Assembly (NCBI GenBank): GCA_030658975.1
Contig: JAUSBL010000102.1
Coordinates: forward strand, 1-64,000
Length of the DNA stretch: 64,000 nucleotides
Reading direction: 5' to 3'
From: Candidatus Latescibacterota bacterium
Lineage (GTDB): Bacteria > Krumholzibacteriota > Krumholzibacteriia > LZORAL124-64-63
Shown: positions 54,033 through 62,037 of the stretch, piece after piece
Layout of the letters: every line of letters begins with the position of its first letter
Position numbering within the stretch: the stretch's first letter is position 1
Program-made: the position numbers and the translations under genes
The notes under the pieces: generated by a model
The model's database searches: none
Seen by the model: the letters and a program-made list of their open reading frames with translations, nothing else
What the model was told of the DNA's origin: nothing

Positions 54033-55559
54033 TCAGCCGGCCAGATTCCCCACGACCGCCTCGACCTTTTCGAGGATCCCGCACGACCGCACCAGCTCCA
54101 TCATCGCGGTGTGGTCGTCGTGCAGGGGCCGGTCGACGTCCAGGAACGCCACGTGCTCGCGCACCGCGGCGTGGCCGGCGGCGACGCCCGCCCCCTTCTT
54201 GAAGTCGCGGAAGTCCAGGGCCTGCGCCGCGGCCATGAACTCGATGCCCAGGATGCCGCAGGCGTTCTCGACGATCTGCTTGTTCTTCAGGGCCGTGTTC
54301 ATGCCCATCGAGACGAAGTCCTCCTGGTCCGCCGCGGCGGGGATGGACTGGACCGACGCGGGCGCGCAGAGGATCCGCTGCTCGACGATGAGCGAGTCGG
54401 CGGTGTACTGGCTGAGCATCAGCCCGGAGAACATGCCCGCCCCCCTGGTCAGGAAGGCCGGCAGGCCCACGCTCAGGGCCGGGTTGAGCAGGCGGTTCAG
54501 GCGCCGCTCGCTCAGCACGCAGACCATCGTCATGGCCGCGCCGGCCATGTCCATGGGCAGCGACACCGGCGAGCCCTGGAAGTTGGCCCCGGTCAGGGTC
54601 AGCTTCTTCTCGGGCACGAAGATCGGGTTGTCGCCGACGCCGTTCAGTTCGATCTCGACCTGCTCGCGGGCCCAGCGCACGGCGTCGTGCGCCGCGCCGA
54701 TGACCTGCGGGCTGGAACGCATGGAGTAGGCGTCCTGCACCTTGGTCTTGATCTTGCCGGTCTGCAGGTCGGAACCCTCGATGCAGCGGCGGATGGCGCC
54801 GGCGCTGCGCACCGCCCCGGGGAAGCCGCGCATCTCGTGCAGCTGGGAGGTGTAGGGCTTCAGGTTCGCCAGGAGCGCCTCGAGCGTCATGGAGCAGGCG
54901 ATCTCGGCCTGCTTCAGCAGCCGGTCCATGTCGTGCAGGTGCAGCGCGCTCATGGCGGTCAGCAGGTTGCTGCCGTTGATGGTGGCCAGGCCGTCGCGGG
55001 CCTCCAGGCCGGGCACCGGGATGCCGGCGCGGGCGAAGGCTTCCTTGCCCGGCAGCAGTTCGCCCTGGTACCAGGCGCGGCCTTCGCCCATCAGCAGCTG
55101 CGCGATCTGGCTCATCGGCGCCAGGTCGCCGCAGGCGCCGACCGAGCCCTTCTGGCAGACGAAGGGCGTGACGCCCTGGTTGAGCATCGCCACGAGCGTC
55201 TGCGTGATCACGGGCCGGCAGCCGCTGTTGCCGTGGGCGTGGACGTTGATCCGGCCGACCATGGCGCCGCGCACGTACTCGGCGGGCGCGGGGTCGCCGA
55301 TGCCGGCGGAATGGTTGTAGATGAGGTACTTCTGGAAATCCTTGACCTGATCGTCGTTCAGCACGATCTCGGAGAATTCCCCGATGCCCGTGTTGACCCC
55401 GTACATGATCTCGTGCGCCTGGATCTTCTCCTCGAGCATCGCCCGGCAGACCCCGATGCGCGCGAGCGCCTCGGGCGCCAGTTCCACTTGTTCGCCGTGG
55501 CGCGCCACCCGCGCCAGCTTCTCGATGGTCAGGCCGGAGCCGTTCAGCACGACCGTCAT
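54033..55559 (-). CDS. hutH: Histidine/aromatic amino acid ammonia-lyase family enzyme with Ala-Cys-Gly MIO triad
   Basis: The 508-residue protein matches the HAL/PAL/TAL family. The family MIO cofactor forms from Ala-Ser-Gly, but here GSVGACGDLAP reads Ala142-Cys143-Gly144, verified from the codons (GCC TGC GGC). Other motifs are in place: YGVNTGIGEFS at the N-terminus, NH at 82-83 in the substrate-selective loop, ELNGVGDNP, and DQEDFVSMGMN. His83 and the QEDxVSM motif are HAL-like. Position 143 matches the number of the MIO serine in a well-studied bacterial HAL. No hutU, hutI or hutG lies nearby. The ATG at 55559 follows AAGGGGA. Confidence 0.85.
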   Translation of the reverse strand: MTVVLNGSGLTIEKLARVARHGEQVELAPEALARIGVCRAMLEEKIQAHEIMYGVNTGIGEFSEIVLNDDQVKDFQKYLIYNHSAGIGDPAPAEYVRGAMVGRINVHAHGNSGCRPVITQTLVAMLNQGVTPFVCQKGSVGACGDLAPMSQIAQLLMGEGRAWYQGELLPGKEAFARAGIPVPGLEARDGLATINGSNLLTAMSALHLHDMDRLLKQAEIACSMTLEALLANLKPYTSQLHEMRGFPGAVRSAGAIRRCIEGSDLQTGKIKTKVQDAYSMRSSPQVIGAAHDAVRWAREQVEIELNGVGDNPIFVPEKKLTLTGANFQGSPVSLPMDMAGAAMTMVCVLSERRLNRLLNPALSVGLPAFLTRGAGMFSGLMLSQYTADSLIVEQRILCAPASVQSIPAAADQEDFVSMGMNTALKNKQIVENACGILGIEFMAAAQALDFRDFKKGAGVAAGHAAVREHVAFLDVDRPLHDDHTAMMELVRSCGILEKVEAVVGNLAG

Positions 55560-55670
55560 CACTGTCCCCTTCCACATATCCTGCGCACGGAAGTGTCGAC
55601 GTCGGTGACGCCGGTCCGTGCCTGCCGGCAACGTTATCGCGCCGGCGGCGGGAGTCAAGCGGCGGCGGCG

Positions 55671-57380
55671 TTAATGCGCCGCGACGGCCTGCGCCGGGGA
55701 CCCCGCGTAACGCGGGGGATGCGCCCGGTGCCAGCCGGTCGCCTCCTGCCAGGCGCGCGCCGCGGCGAGCACGGTCGCCTCGTCGAAGAGGCGGCCCACG
55801 AAGCACCACGCCCGCGGATGCCCCTCGCCGTCGAACCCGTCGGGCACCACGACGCTGGGGTGCCCGGTCAGGTTGAAGACCAGCAGGTCCTGCCCCGCGA
55901 ACGACGGCCCCACGTACAGGTCGATCCCCGCGAACATCCGGTCGACCTCCGCCATGAGCTGCGCCCGCAGCCGGTTGGCCTGGAGGTACTCCACCGCCGG
56001 GATCAGGCGCGCGGCGCGGAAGATGTTGGGCCAGGCGCCGCGGCCCTGCTGCGAGAGCAGGTCGTCGCGGCCCGACAGCGTCAGTTCCTCGAAGGCCGCG
56101 GCCGCCTCGGCGGTCAGGATCACCGACAGGGGCATCGCGTCGCTCTTCGGCATCGCGACGGGCACCAGTTCGGCGCCGAGCGCACGCAGGGCCGCGAGCG
56201 CGGCGCGGTCCAGCGCGAGACCGGGATCCTCGCGGTCGCCCGCGGTGTCGAAGGCGGCGGGCGCGAAGCCGACCCTCAGCCCGCGCAGGTCCGCGCGCGG
56301 AGCGTAGGGGAACGGCGCCTCGATCACCGAGGGGTCGCGCCCGTCGGCGCCGCGGATCGCCTCGAAGACCAGCGCGCAGTCCTCGGCGCAGCGGGCCATC
56401 GGCCCGAGCTTGTCCATCGACCAGCTCAGGGCCATCGCCCCGTCGCGGCTGACGCGGCCGAAGGTCGGCCGCAGACCGGTCACGCCGCAGCGCATCGACG
56501 GCGAGACGATCGAGCCCCAGGTCTCCGACCCGATGGCGAAGGGCAGCAGCCCCGCCGCCACCGCCGAGGCCGGGCCGGCCGAGGAGCCGCTGCTGCCCTG
56601 CTCCAGGTCCCACGGGTTGCGGGTCTGGCCGCCGAACCAGTGGTCCCCCATGGCCAGAGCGCCCAGGGTCAGCTTGGCGCAGAGCACGGCGCCCTGCGCC
56701 TCCAGCTTCGCGACGACGGTGGCCGTCACGTCGAGCGACTGCTCGCGGTAGGGCTCCGCGCCCCAGGTCGTGCGCGTGCCGCGGACCGCCAGCAGGTCCT
56801 TCACGCCGTAGGGCACGCCGTGCAGGGGCCCGCGCCAGCGGCCCGCGGCGATCTCCCGGTCGGCGCGGCGGGCCTGCTCGCGCGCGAGCTGCGGCGTCGT
56901 CGCGACGACGCACGCGAGTTCCGGCCCGTACCGTTCGAGACGGCCCAGGAACATCTCGGTGAGTTCGAGGGAGGTGACCCGCCGCGAGCGCAGCAGGGCG
57001 GACAGCTCGCCGACGGTCGCGAAGGCGAGGTCCTCGAGATCGGCGGGCCGCGGCGGCGCCGCGACCACGCTCCAGCGCGGCGGGAGGTCGGGGATCGTCA
57101 GGCGGAAGCCGGCCGGGCGCGGGTCGAACACCAGCGGCGGCGCGACGTCGTTGGCGGGGGTCCGGGAGCGCAGGTCGAGGTAGGCGGCGCGCTGCTCGGC
57201 CAGGTCCTCGCGCATCAGCGCCCGCTCCCGCGGCGTGAACTCCAGGCCCAGCAGGGCCTCGGCTTCCGGCAGACCGGGCGCGGGGAGTTCGCGGCTCTCC
57301 TCGATCCTCTCCCCGCAACCGGACAGCAACACCAGGGCCGCGAGCAGCGGCACAACGACGCTCGGAAGGCGGTCGGTCAT
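55671..57380 (-). CDS. Amidase-signature lipoprotein
   Basis: A 569-residue protein with a lipoprotein signal (VVVPLLAALVLLSGCGE) and an amidase-signature domain. The catalytic triad is visible: Lys in YGVKDLLAV, the first Ser in the GSSGSSAGPASAVAAG glycine/serine-rich stretch and the cis-Ser just before it; FGGQTRNPWD and the following TGLRPTFGRVSR are typical. The N-terminal ~130 residues before the domain are non-conserved. GGGGGAG precedes the ATG at 57380. It may hydrolyse amides or peptides at the periplasmic or outer-membrane face; the substrate is unknown. It lies 111 bp downstream of the HAL gene start. Confidence 0.88.
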   Translation of the reverse strand: MTDRLPSVVVPLLAALVLLSGCGERIEESRELPAPGLPEAEALLGLEFTPRERALMREDLAEQRAAYLDLRSRTPANDVAPPLVFDPRPAGFRLTIPDLPPRWSVVAAPPRPADLEDLAFATVGELSALLRSRRVTSLELTEMFLGRLERYGPELACVVATTPQLAREQARRADREIAAGRWRGPLHGVPYGVKDLLAVRGTRTTWGAEPYREQSLDVTATVVAKLEAQGAVLCAKLTLGALAMGDHWFGGQTRNPWDLEQGSSGSSAGPASAVAAGLLPFAIGSETWGSIVSPSMRCGVTGLRPTFGRVSRDGAMALSWSMDKLGPMARCAEDCALVFEAIRGADGRDPSVIEAPFPYAPRADLRGLRVGFAPAAFDTAGDREDPGLALDRAALAALRALGAELVPVAMPKSDAMPLSVILTAEAAAAFEELTLSGRDDLLSQQGRGAWPNIFRAARLIPAVEYLQANRLRAQLMAEVDRMFAGIDLYVGPSFAGQDLLVFNLTGHPSVVVPDGFDGEGHPRAWCFVGRLFDEATVLAAARAWQEATGWHRAHPPRYAGSPAQAVAAH

Positions 57381-57432
57381 GGGATCACTCCCCCGTTCGG
57401 GCCCTTGCCTGGACGGGGATGATACCACGGGA

Positions 57433-58518
57433 TTATTCCTGGCGAACCCTGATACCGCCGCTGCCGGTGTCCAGGGCCACCGAGGCCTCTCCGCCGCCCA
57501 CGGTGAACGAGAACTCGTCGGTGCGGCGATCGGGCGCCGCGACACCCGGCACGTCCACGTGGACGCCGCCGCTGCCGGTCTCGGCCGTGACGCGGCAGGA
57601 AGCGTCGCGCGGCAGGACCAGTTCCACGCCGCCGCTGCCGGTGTCGATCACGAACTTGCCGTCGCCCATCCGGGTCAGCCGCAGCAGGACCGAACCGCTG
57701 CCGGTGTCGATCAGCGCCGACTCCGCGTCGACGCCCTCCGCCTGCACGCCGCCGCTGCCCGTGTCGGCGACGAGCCGGCGGCAGACGACGTCTTCGATGG
57801 TCACGCCGCCGCTGCCCGTGTCGGCCTCGATCTCGTCGCCGCGGCAGCGGCGCAGGACGACTTCGCCGCTGCCCGTGTCGACCGAGACGTCGCCCGTGAT
57901 GTCCAGGAGCTCCACCGAACCGCTGCCGGTGTCGGCCAGGACCGAGCCCTCGATGCCGCGGGCCGTCACGGATCCCGAGGAGGCGTCCAGCACCAGATCG
58001 CCGCGCACGCCTTCAGCCTCGATGCGCCCGACGCCCAGGCGGACGTCGGCCTCGCGGCCGGCGGGCACGCGCACGGTCACGTCGGCCCAGACCTCCAGGC
58101 CGCGGCCCCTGCCGCGCACGGTCACGCGCTCGCTGCCGAGCAGGGAAGACACGACGTCCCAGAAATCGCGGCCCCTCTCGTCGCGCTGTCCGAACTGGAT
58201 GGAGGTCTTGCCGTTCTTCAGCGGCGGGTAGACGTAGTCGCGCTCCTTGTCCAGCGGGAAGTCGATCCGCAGCGTGCGCTTGTCCTTGTCGACGACGAAG
58301 GTCAGGCGGTCGCGGCCGGCGTCCGCGCCCCGCACCGCGACCTCGACCTCGAAGACGTCGCCCGCCGCCGGCAGGACCCGCACCTCCCCGATCAGGTCGA
58401 CCACGTGGAGCGACGTGAAATCGAGGGTGAAGTTCTCGGTGAATTCCTGGGCGGCCAGCGGCCCGGCCAGCAGCAGCATCAGCAGGGCGACGGCGGGAAC
58501 GACGGCGGATCGGCGCAT
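57433..58518 (-). CDS. Exported DUF4097 protein with DTGSG beta-strand repeats
   Basis: A 361-residue protein with signal peptide (LLMLLLAGPLAAQ), an adhesin-like beta-rich middle, and a parallel beta array typical of DUF4097/DUF2807: at least seven DTGSG(G/S/E) units plus one ETGSGG, spaced ~16-22 residues, for example ADTGSGSVEL, DTGSGEVVL and DTGSGGVTI. These stack into a beta-helix-like solenoid. AGGAGG lies upstream of the ATG. It lies next to the amidase lipoprotein on the same strand. Role unknown; such proteins are common at bacterial envelopes. Confidence 0.88.
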   Translation of the reverse strand: MRRSAVVPAVALLMLLLAGPLAAQEFTENFTLDFTSLHVVDLIGEVRVLPAAGDVFEVEVAVRGADAGRDRLTFVVDKDKRTLRIDFPLDKERDYVYPPLKNGKTSIQFGQRDERGRDFWDVVSSLLGSERVTVRGRGRGLEVWADVTVRVPAGREADVRLGVGRIEAEGVRGDLVLDASSGSVTARGIEGSVLADTGSGSVELLDITGDVSVDTGSGEVVLRRCRGDEIEADTGSGGVTIEDVVCRRLVADTGSGGVQAEGVDAESALIDTGSGSVLLRLTRMGDGKFVIDTGSGGVELVLPRDASCRVTAETGSGGVHVDVPGVAAPDRRTDEFSFTVGGGEASVALDTGSGGIRVRQE

Positions 58519-58634
58519 GACGGGCCTCCTCGGCACGGACGTAGATGGCGCGCGGGAGGTCTCCCGGTCGCGCGGCGATCGGGATACGCACCGCGCCCGC
58601 CGACGGTTGCATCGTCGGGGCGGCAGGATGCGGA

Positions 58635-58664
58635 AGGGCCGCCTCCCCCGGGGGAAGCGGCCCT
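58635..58664 (-). terminator. Hairpin terminator of the small secreted-protein gene
   Basis: A near-perfect 30-bp palindrome: AGGGCCGC, mismatch, TCCCCC / GGGGGA, mismatch, GCGGCCCT. It lies just downstream of the 58686-59381 minus-strand gene and 117 bp before the DUF4097 start. Confidence 0.6.
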
Positions 58665-58685
58665 CGCATCGGACAACGGAAGCGC

Positions 58686-59381
58686 CTAGCGGTACAGGCC
58701 CTTGACGGAGCTCCAGTCGCTCTCCTCGTTGCCGACCACGCAGCTGATGTGCAGCAGCGGGCAGCAGGCGGTGAACAGCTCGCCGAGGTTGGCGCTGCAC
58801 AGGAAGCTCGGATAGCCGTTGGGCATCGTGCCCATCCCGGGCATCCAGACCAGCGCGGCGTTGGAGATCGCGTAATCGATGAGGCAACCGGACGCGCAGT
58901 TGTCGAAGCTGCCGGTCATGTTGACGTTCGAATTCGCGCCGACGATCTGCCCGCCCATGATGGTGAGCGTCACGTCGACGACGCAGCTCGTGAGCGAGCC
59001 CGTCAGGTCGTCGATCCCGTTGCCCCAGGCCCCGTCCTTCGACAGCCAGAACTGGCCGCCCTCGTAGTAGGTGCGGTAGAGGCGGGTGCCGTTGCCGCTG
59101 CCGTTGACCGTGTCGATCAGCAGCTGCGGCCCGTTGGCGTCGATGGCCTGATCCCAGATCCGCCACTGCGTGCCCAGCGCCACGCCGTCCCAGGACATGG
59201 CGTCTTCGGTGTTGCCCGGCTGGCCGGCGGCGCCGTTGCACCACGCCTCGGAGACGCGCCCGCCCAGCAGCGTGCCGTTGAGGTACGAGAAGGTGCCGAC
59301 CGCGTTGGGGCAGACCGCCCAGGCGGCGGTCGCCATGCTCAACAGCAGAACGACGATGGACAACTTGCTCATGGTCTTCAT
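58686..59381 (-). CDS. Secreted protein of unknown function
   Basis: A 231-residue protein with a signal peptide (LSIVVLLLSMATAAWA) followed by a Gly/Asn-rich, beta-rich region with nine cysteines in the mature part (VCPNAV, AWCNGA, SCVVDV, DNCASGCLI, FLCSANL, ACCPLLHISC), so disulfides are likely. I recognise no family. GGGAGAG lies six nt before the ATG. The TTGACA-17-TAGAAT promoter upstream implies strong expression. A hairpin terminator follows, so it is monocistronic. Confidence 0.65.
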   Translation of the reverse strand: MKTMSKLSIVVLLLSMATAAWAVCPNAVGTFSYLNGTLLGGRVSEAWCNGAAGQPGNTEDAMSWDGVALGTQWRIWDQAIDANGPQLLIDTVNGSGNGTRLYRTYYEGGQFWLSKDGAWGNGIDDLTGSLTSCVVDVTLTIMGGQIVGANSNVNMTGSFDNCASGCLIDYAISNAALVWMPGMGTMPNGYPSFLCSANLGELFTACCPLLHISCVVGNEESDWSSVKGLYR

Positions 59382-59692
59382 GTTGACTCTCCCGGTTGTG
59401 CGACGAACGACGTTGACGCCGCGATGCGGCGACAGGAACAGGTAGCACGAAATTGGGCGAGAGAGCTGGCGGGCGGTACCGGCTTCCTGGACCTACATTC
59501 TACCAATACGAATATATATTGTCAATTGCCTGGATTGGGCTGGAAGTCGCAGCCGTGCCGTCCACGGCATCAGCAGGGTGACGATCTCACAACTGTCCTA
59601 GATCTAACCAGTTGACAGGATCCGAACCCGGAGGCAACTTACGTCCGCCGGGCACGTAGGGACGCCCCGGTCAACCACACCGGGAGGTTCCG
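59382..59692. other. 311-bp divergent intergenic region
   Basis: It separates the leftward secreted-protein gene from the rightward 6-bladed propeller gene. An AT-rich centre (59497-59530) carries a near-consensus minus-strand promoter. For the plus strand, TTGACA at 59612-59617 has no good -10 17 bp on. No coding sequence or RNA is apparent. Confidence 0.6.
59497..59525 (-). promoter_or_regulatory. Near-consensus sigma70-type promoter for the secreted-protein gene
   Basis: On the minus strand TTGACA (complement of 59520-59525), a 17-bp AT-rich spacer and TAGAAT (complement of 59497-59502). The predicted leader is ~110 nt to the ATG at 59381. Confidence 0.7.
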
Positions 59693-60970
59693 ATGAAATC
59701 GACAAGCTCCGGATCGACCAGAACGGCTGCCGTCCTGGCCGCCGGGTTCCTGCTTTCCCTCGTCCTGGCCGCGGCCGGGACCGCGACCGCCGCCGAACAG
59801 GTCACCGTCGACGGGGTGCTGCACGTGCGCAACGGCGCCAAGCCCTCGGGCGGGGTGCGGACCCTGGCCCTGCAGGAGATCTGGCGCGCCGGCGGCGAGG
59901 ATGACGAGGAGAGCATCTTCGGCCTGATCACCCGCGTCGTCGCCGATCCCGCCGGCAACGTCTACCTGCTGGACACGCAGCTCCACCAGGTCCACGTCTT
60001 CGACAGCAAGGGCGCCTTCACGCGCACCCTGAGCCGCGAGGGCGAGGGCCCGGGCGAGGTGCGCTACCCGGTCGACATGCTGTTCATGCCCGACGGGACG
60101 CTCGGGCTGGTGCAGACGTTCCCCGGCCGCATCGTGTGCGTCGACCTCCAGGACAACCCGGCCAAGACCTTCGTGCCGGGCGGCGACGCCCCCGCCGAGG
60201 GCGGCTTCCTGACGCTGTCCGACGTGCAGGGCCGCGGCGGGCGCCTGGTGCTGGGCGGCGTCGAAAGCACGATCAACCAGACCGAGGGCTTCCAGATCCG
60301 CGACAACTTCATCCGCAGCTACGCGGCCGACGGCAAGCCCCTGGTGACCTACGCGCACAAATCCCGCAAGTACGAGTTCGGCAAGCTCGTCATCGACGAG
60401 GAGACCGAGTACTTCCCCCAGTTCCGCAAGTGGGTGCTGGGCAACGACGGCCGCGTCTACGTCGCCTCGCAGCGCAACACCTACGCCATCGACGTCTACG
60501 CGCCCGACGGCAAGCTCGAGCGCGTCATCGAGCGCCAGTTCGTGAACTGGAACCGCACGCCCGACGAGCACGCGCTGGTCGAGTCGATCATGACGGCCCA
60601 GCTGCGCAACATCCCCTTCCCGGTCGAACACTCGGTCTCCAAGACCGAGGAGACCATCAACAGCATGATGCTCGGCGACGACGGCAACCTCTGGGTCCTG
60701 AGCAGCCGCGGCTGGCACGAGCAGCCGGCGGGCATCCTGGCCACTTACGACGTGTTCACCCCCGCGGGCGAATTCGTCGAGCAGGTCCGCGTGGGCTGCC
60801 CCGGCGACGGCAGCCAGGACGCCCTGATGGAGGGCGGCAAGGGCCGCTTCGTGGTGGTCAAGGGCTTCACCGACGCCATGGTCACCCTGCAGACGCAGGG
60901 GGCCGCCGGCGGGACCGAGGAGGGCGAGGAGCCCGCGCCCATGGAGATCATCTGCTACGGCGTGAAGTGA
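59693..60970 (+). CDS. Secreted 6-bladed beta-propeller (NHL/BF-type) protein
   Basis: A 425-residue protein with a signal peptide (AAVLAAGFLLSLVLAAAGTATA). The body contains repeated propeller blades of the NHL/6-bladed type: VVADPAGNVYLLDTQLHQVHVFDSKGAFTRTL, DGTLGLVQTFPGRIVCVDL, NDGRVYVASQRNTYAIDVYAPDGKLERV (in pieces) and DGNLWVLSSRGWH. An acidic tail (GTEEGEEPAP) precedes the end. It probably binds a peptide, sugar or protein in the periplasm. GGGAGG lies upstream of the ATG. Monocistronic with a strong terminator. Confidence 0.78.
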   Translation: MKSTSSGSTRTAAVLAAGFLLSLVLAAAGTATAAEQVTVDGVLHVRNGAKPSGGVRTLALQEIWRAGGEDDEESIFGLITRVVADPAGNVYLLDTQLHQVHVFDSKGAFTRTLSREGEGPGEVRYPVDMLFMPDGTLGLVQTFPGRIVCVDLQDNPAKTFVPGGDAPAEGGFLTLSDVQGRGGRLVLGGVESTINQTEGFQIRDNFIRSYAADGKPLVTYAHKSRKYEFGKLVIDEETEYFPQFRKWVLGNDGRVYVASQRNTYAIDVYAPDGKLERVIERQFVNWNRTPDEHALVESIMTAQLRNIPFPVEHSVSKTEETINSMMLGDDGNLWVLSSRGWHEQPAGILATYDVFTPAGEFVEQVRVGCPGDGSQDALMEGGKGRFVVVKGFTDAMVTLQTQGAAGGTEEGEEPAPMEIICYGVK

Positions 60971-60992
60971 CGCCGACCTCGGGTTGACTGGT

Positions 60993-61026
60993 GAACGGGT
61001 CCGGCCGACAATGGCCGGACCCGTTC
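60993..61026 (+). terminator. Terminator hairpin
   Basis: A 14-bp perfect stem GAACGGGTCCGGCC / GGCCGGACCCGTTC with loop GACAAT after the propeller gene. It lies ahead of mtfA, whose ribosome site is inside the next 20 bp. Confidence 0.7.
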
Positions 61027-61045
61027 CCCGTTCCGGAGGCACCGC

Positions 61046-61855
61046 ATGCTGGACTTCTTCAAGCGCCGCCGCCACGCCAAGCTGCGGGCCCGGCCCTTCC
61101 CCGCCGAGCGGCTCGCCGTCGTCGAGAAGAACGTCCCCTTCTGGCGGCACCTGCCCGCCGACGCGCGCACCGAACTGCTGGGCCTGGCCCAGGTCTTCCT
61201 GGCCGAGAAGAACTTCGAAGGCTGCGGCGGGCTGGAACTGACCGACGAGATGCGCGTGACCGTCGCCGTCAACGCCTGCCTGCTGCTGCTGGGGCGCGAG
61301 ACCGGCGTCTACCCGCGGCTGCACTCGGTGCTGCTTTACCCGACGACCTTCGTCGCGCAGATCACGGAGCAGGACGAGACGGGGCTGGTCGACGAGTACG
61401 ACGATGAGATGGACGGGGAGGCCTGGGACATCGGCGCCGTCGTCCTGGCCTGGGACGAGGTGCTCCACGACGCCCGGCACGGCCGCGACGGGCGCCACGT
61501 CGTGCTGCACGAGTTCGCCCACCAGCTGGACCAGGAGGCCGGGGAAGCCGACGGCATGCCCCGCCTGGCATCGGGTCACGCGGAGTGGGCGCGGGTGTTC
61601 GCCGAAGCGTACGGGAAGCTGCAGAGGGACGCGGACAAGCGGCGGCCCACGGTGCTGGACACGTACGGCGCCGAGGATCCGTCGGAATTCTTCGCGGTGG
61701 CGACCGAGAGCTTCTTCGAGGATCCCGTCGCGCTGCGCCGCAGACACGCCGACCTCTACGCGCAGCTGCTGGGTCTCTACAGGCTCGACCCTGCAGAACT
61801 GGTCGCGATGTCATCGACCCCGGCACCGGATCGACCCATGGATAAAAACGGATAA
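61046..61855 (+). CDS. mtfA: M90 metallopeptidase MtfA (DgsA anti-repressor-type)
   Basis: The 269-residue protein belongs to the MtfA/M90 family. It has the start FKRRRHAKLRARPFP, VTVAVNACLLLLGRE, the zinc site VVLHEFAHQLDQEAG (HEFAH 155-159), and FFAVATESFFEDP with the third ligand Glu. In enterobacteria MtfA cleaves or sequesters the Mlc glucose repressor; no Mlc-like gene is visible here and this family also occurs without it. GGAGG lies before the ATG. Confidence 0.9.
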   Translation: MLDFFKRRRHAKLRARPFPAERLAVVEKNVPFWRHLPADARTELLGLAQVFLAEKNFEGCGGLELTDEMRVTVAVNACLLLLGRETGVYPRLHSVLLYPTTFVAQITEQDETGLVDEYDDEMDGEAWDIGAVVLAWDEVLHDARHGRDGRHVVLHEFAHQLDQEAGEADGMPRLASGHAEWARVFAEAYGKLQRDADKRRPTVLDTYGAEDPSEFFAVATESFFEDPVALRRRHADLYAQLLGLYRLDPAELVAMSSTPAPDRPMDKNG

Positions 61856-61922
61856 TCCGTCACATATGATGGATTTTACCGGTATATTTACCAGAAGTTC
61901 GGGCTCCAAATCGATCGTTTCA

Positions 61923-61951
61923 TTGAAAATTAACCTGTTATGAATGATGAT
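61923..61951 (+). promoter_or_regulatory. Candidate promoter of the porin gene
   Basis: In a low-GC stretch: TTGAAA (61923-61928), a 17-bp spacer and GATGAT (61946-61951), about 85 bp before the ATG. The sequence CTGTTATGAATGATGA around it could loosely fit a Pho-like half-site but lacks the repeated CTGTCAT pattern. Confidence 0.4.
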
Positions 61952-62037
61952 TTCACGGGAATAACACATGCTATTCACCGACTTCGACCGACGGCGCTCC
62001 CCGCCGCCGACCCTATCCCGGATGGAAGGACGCGACC

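Noticed and set aside
53055-57422. A 1455-codon plus-strand open frame
   Set aside because: It spans lepB, the ammonia-lyase, the amidase and intergenic terminators in the wrong frame or strand. Its product is Arg/Ala/Gly/Pro-rich without domains.
61923-61951. Pho box before the phosphate-type porin
   Set aside because: Only a loose CTGTTAT is present; the required tandem CTGTCAT pattern with 11-bp repeats is not.
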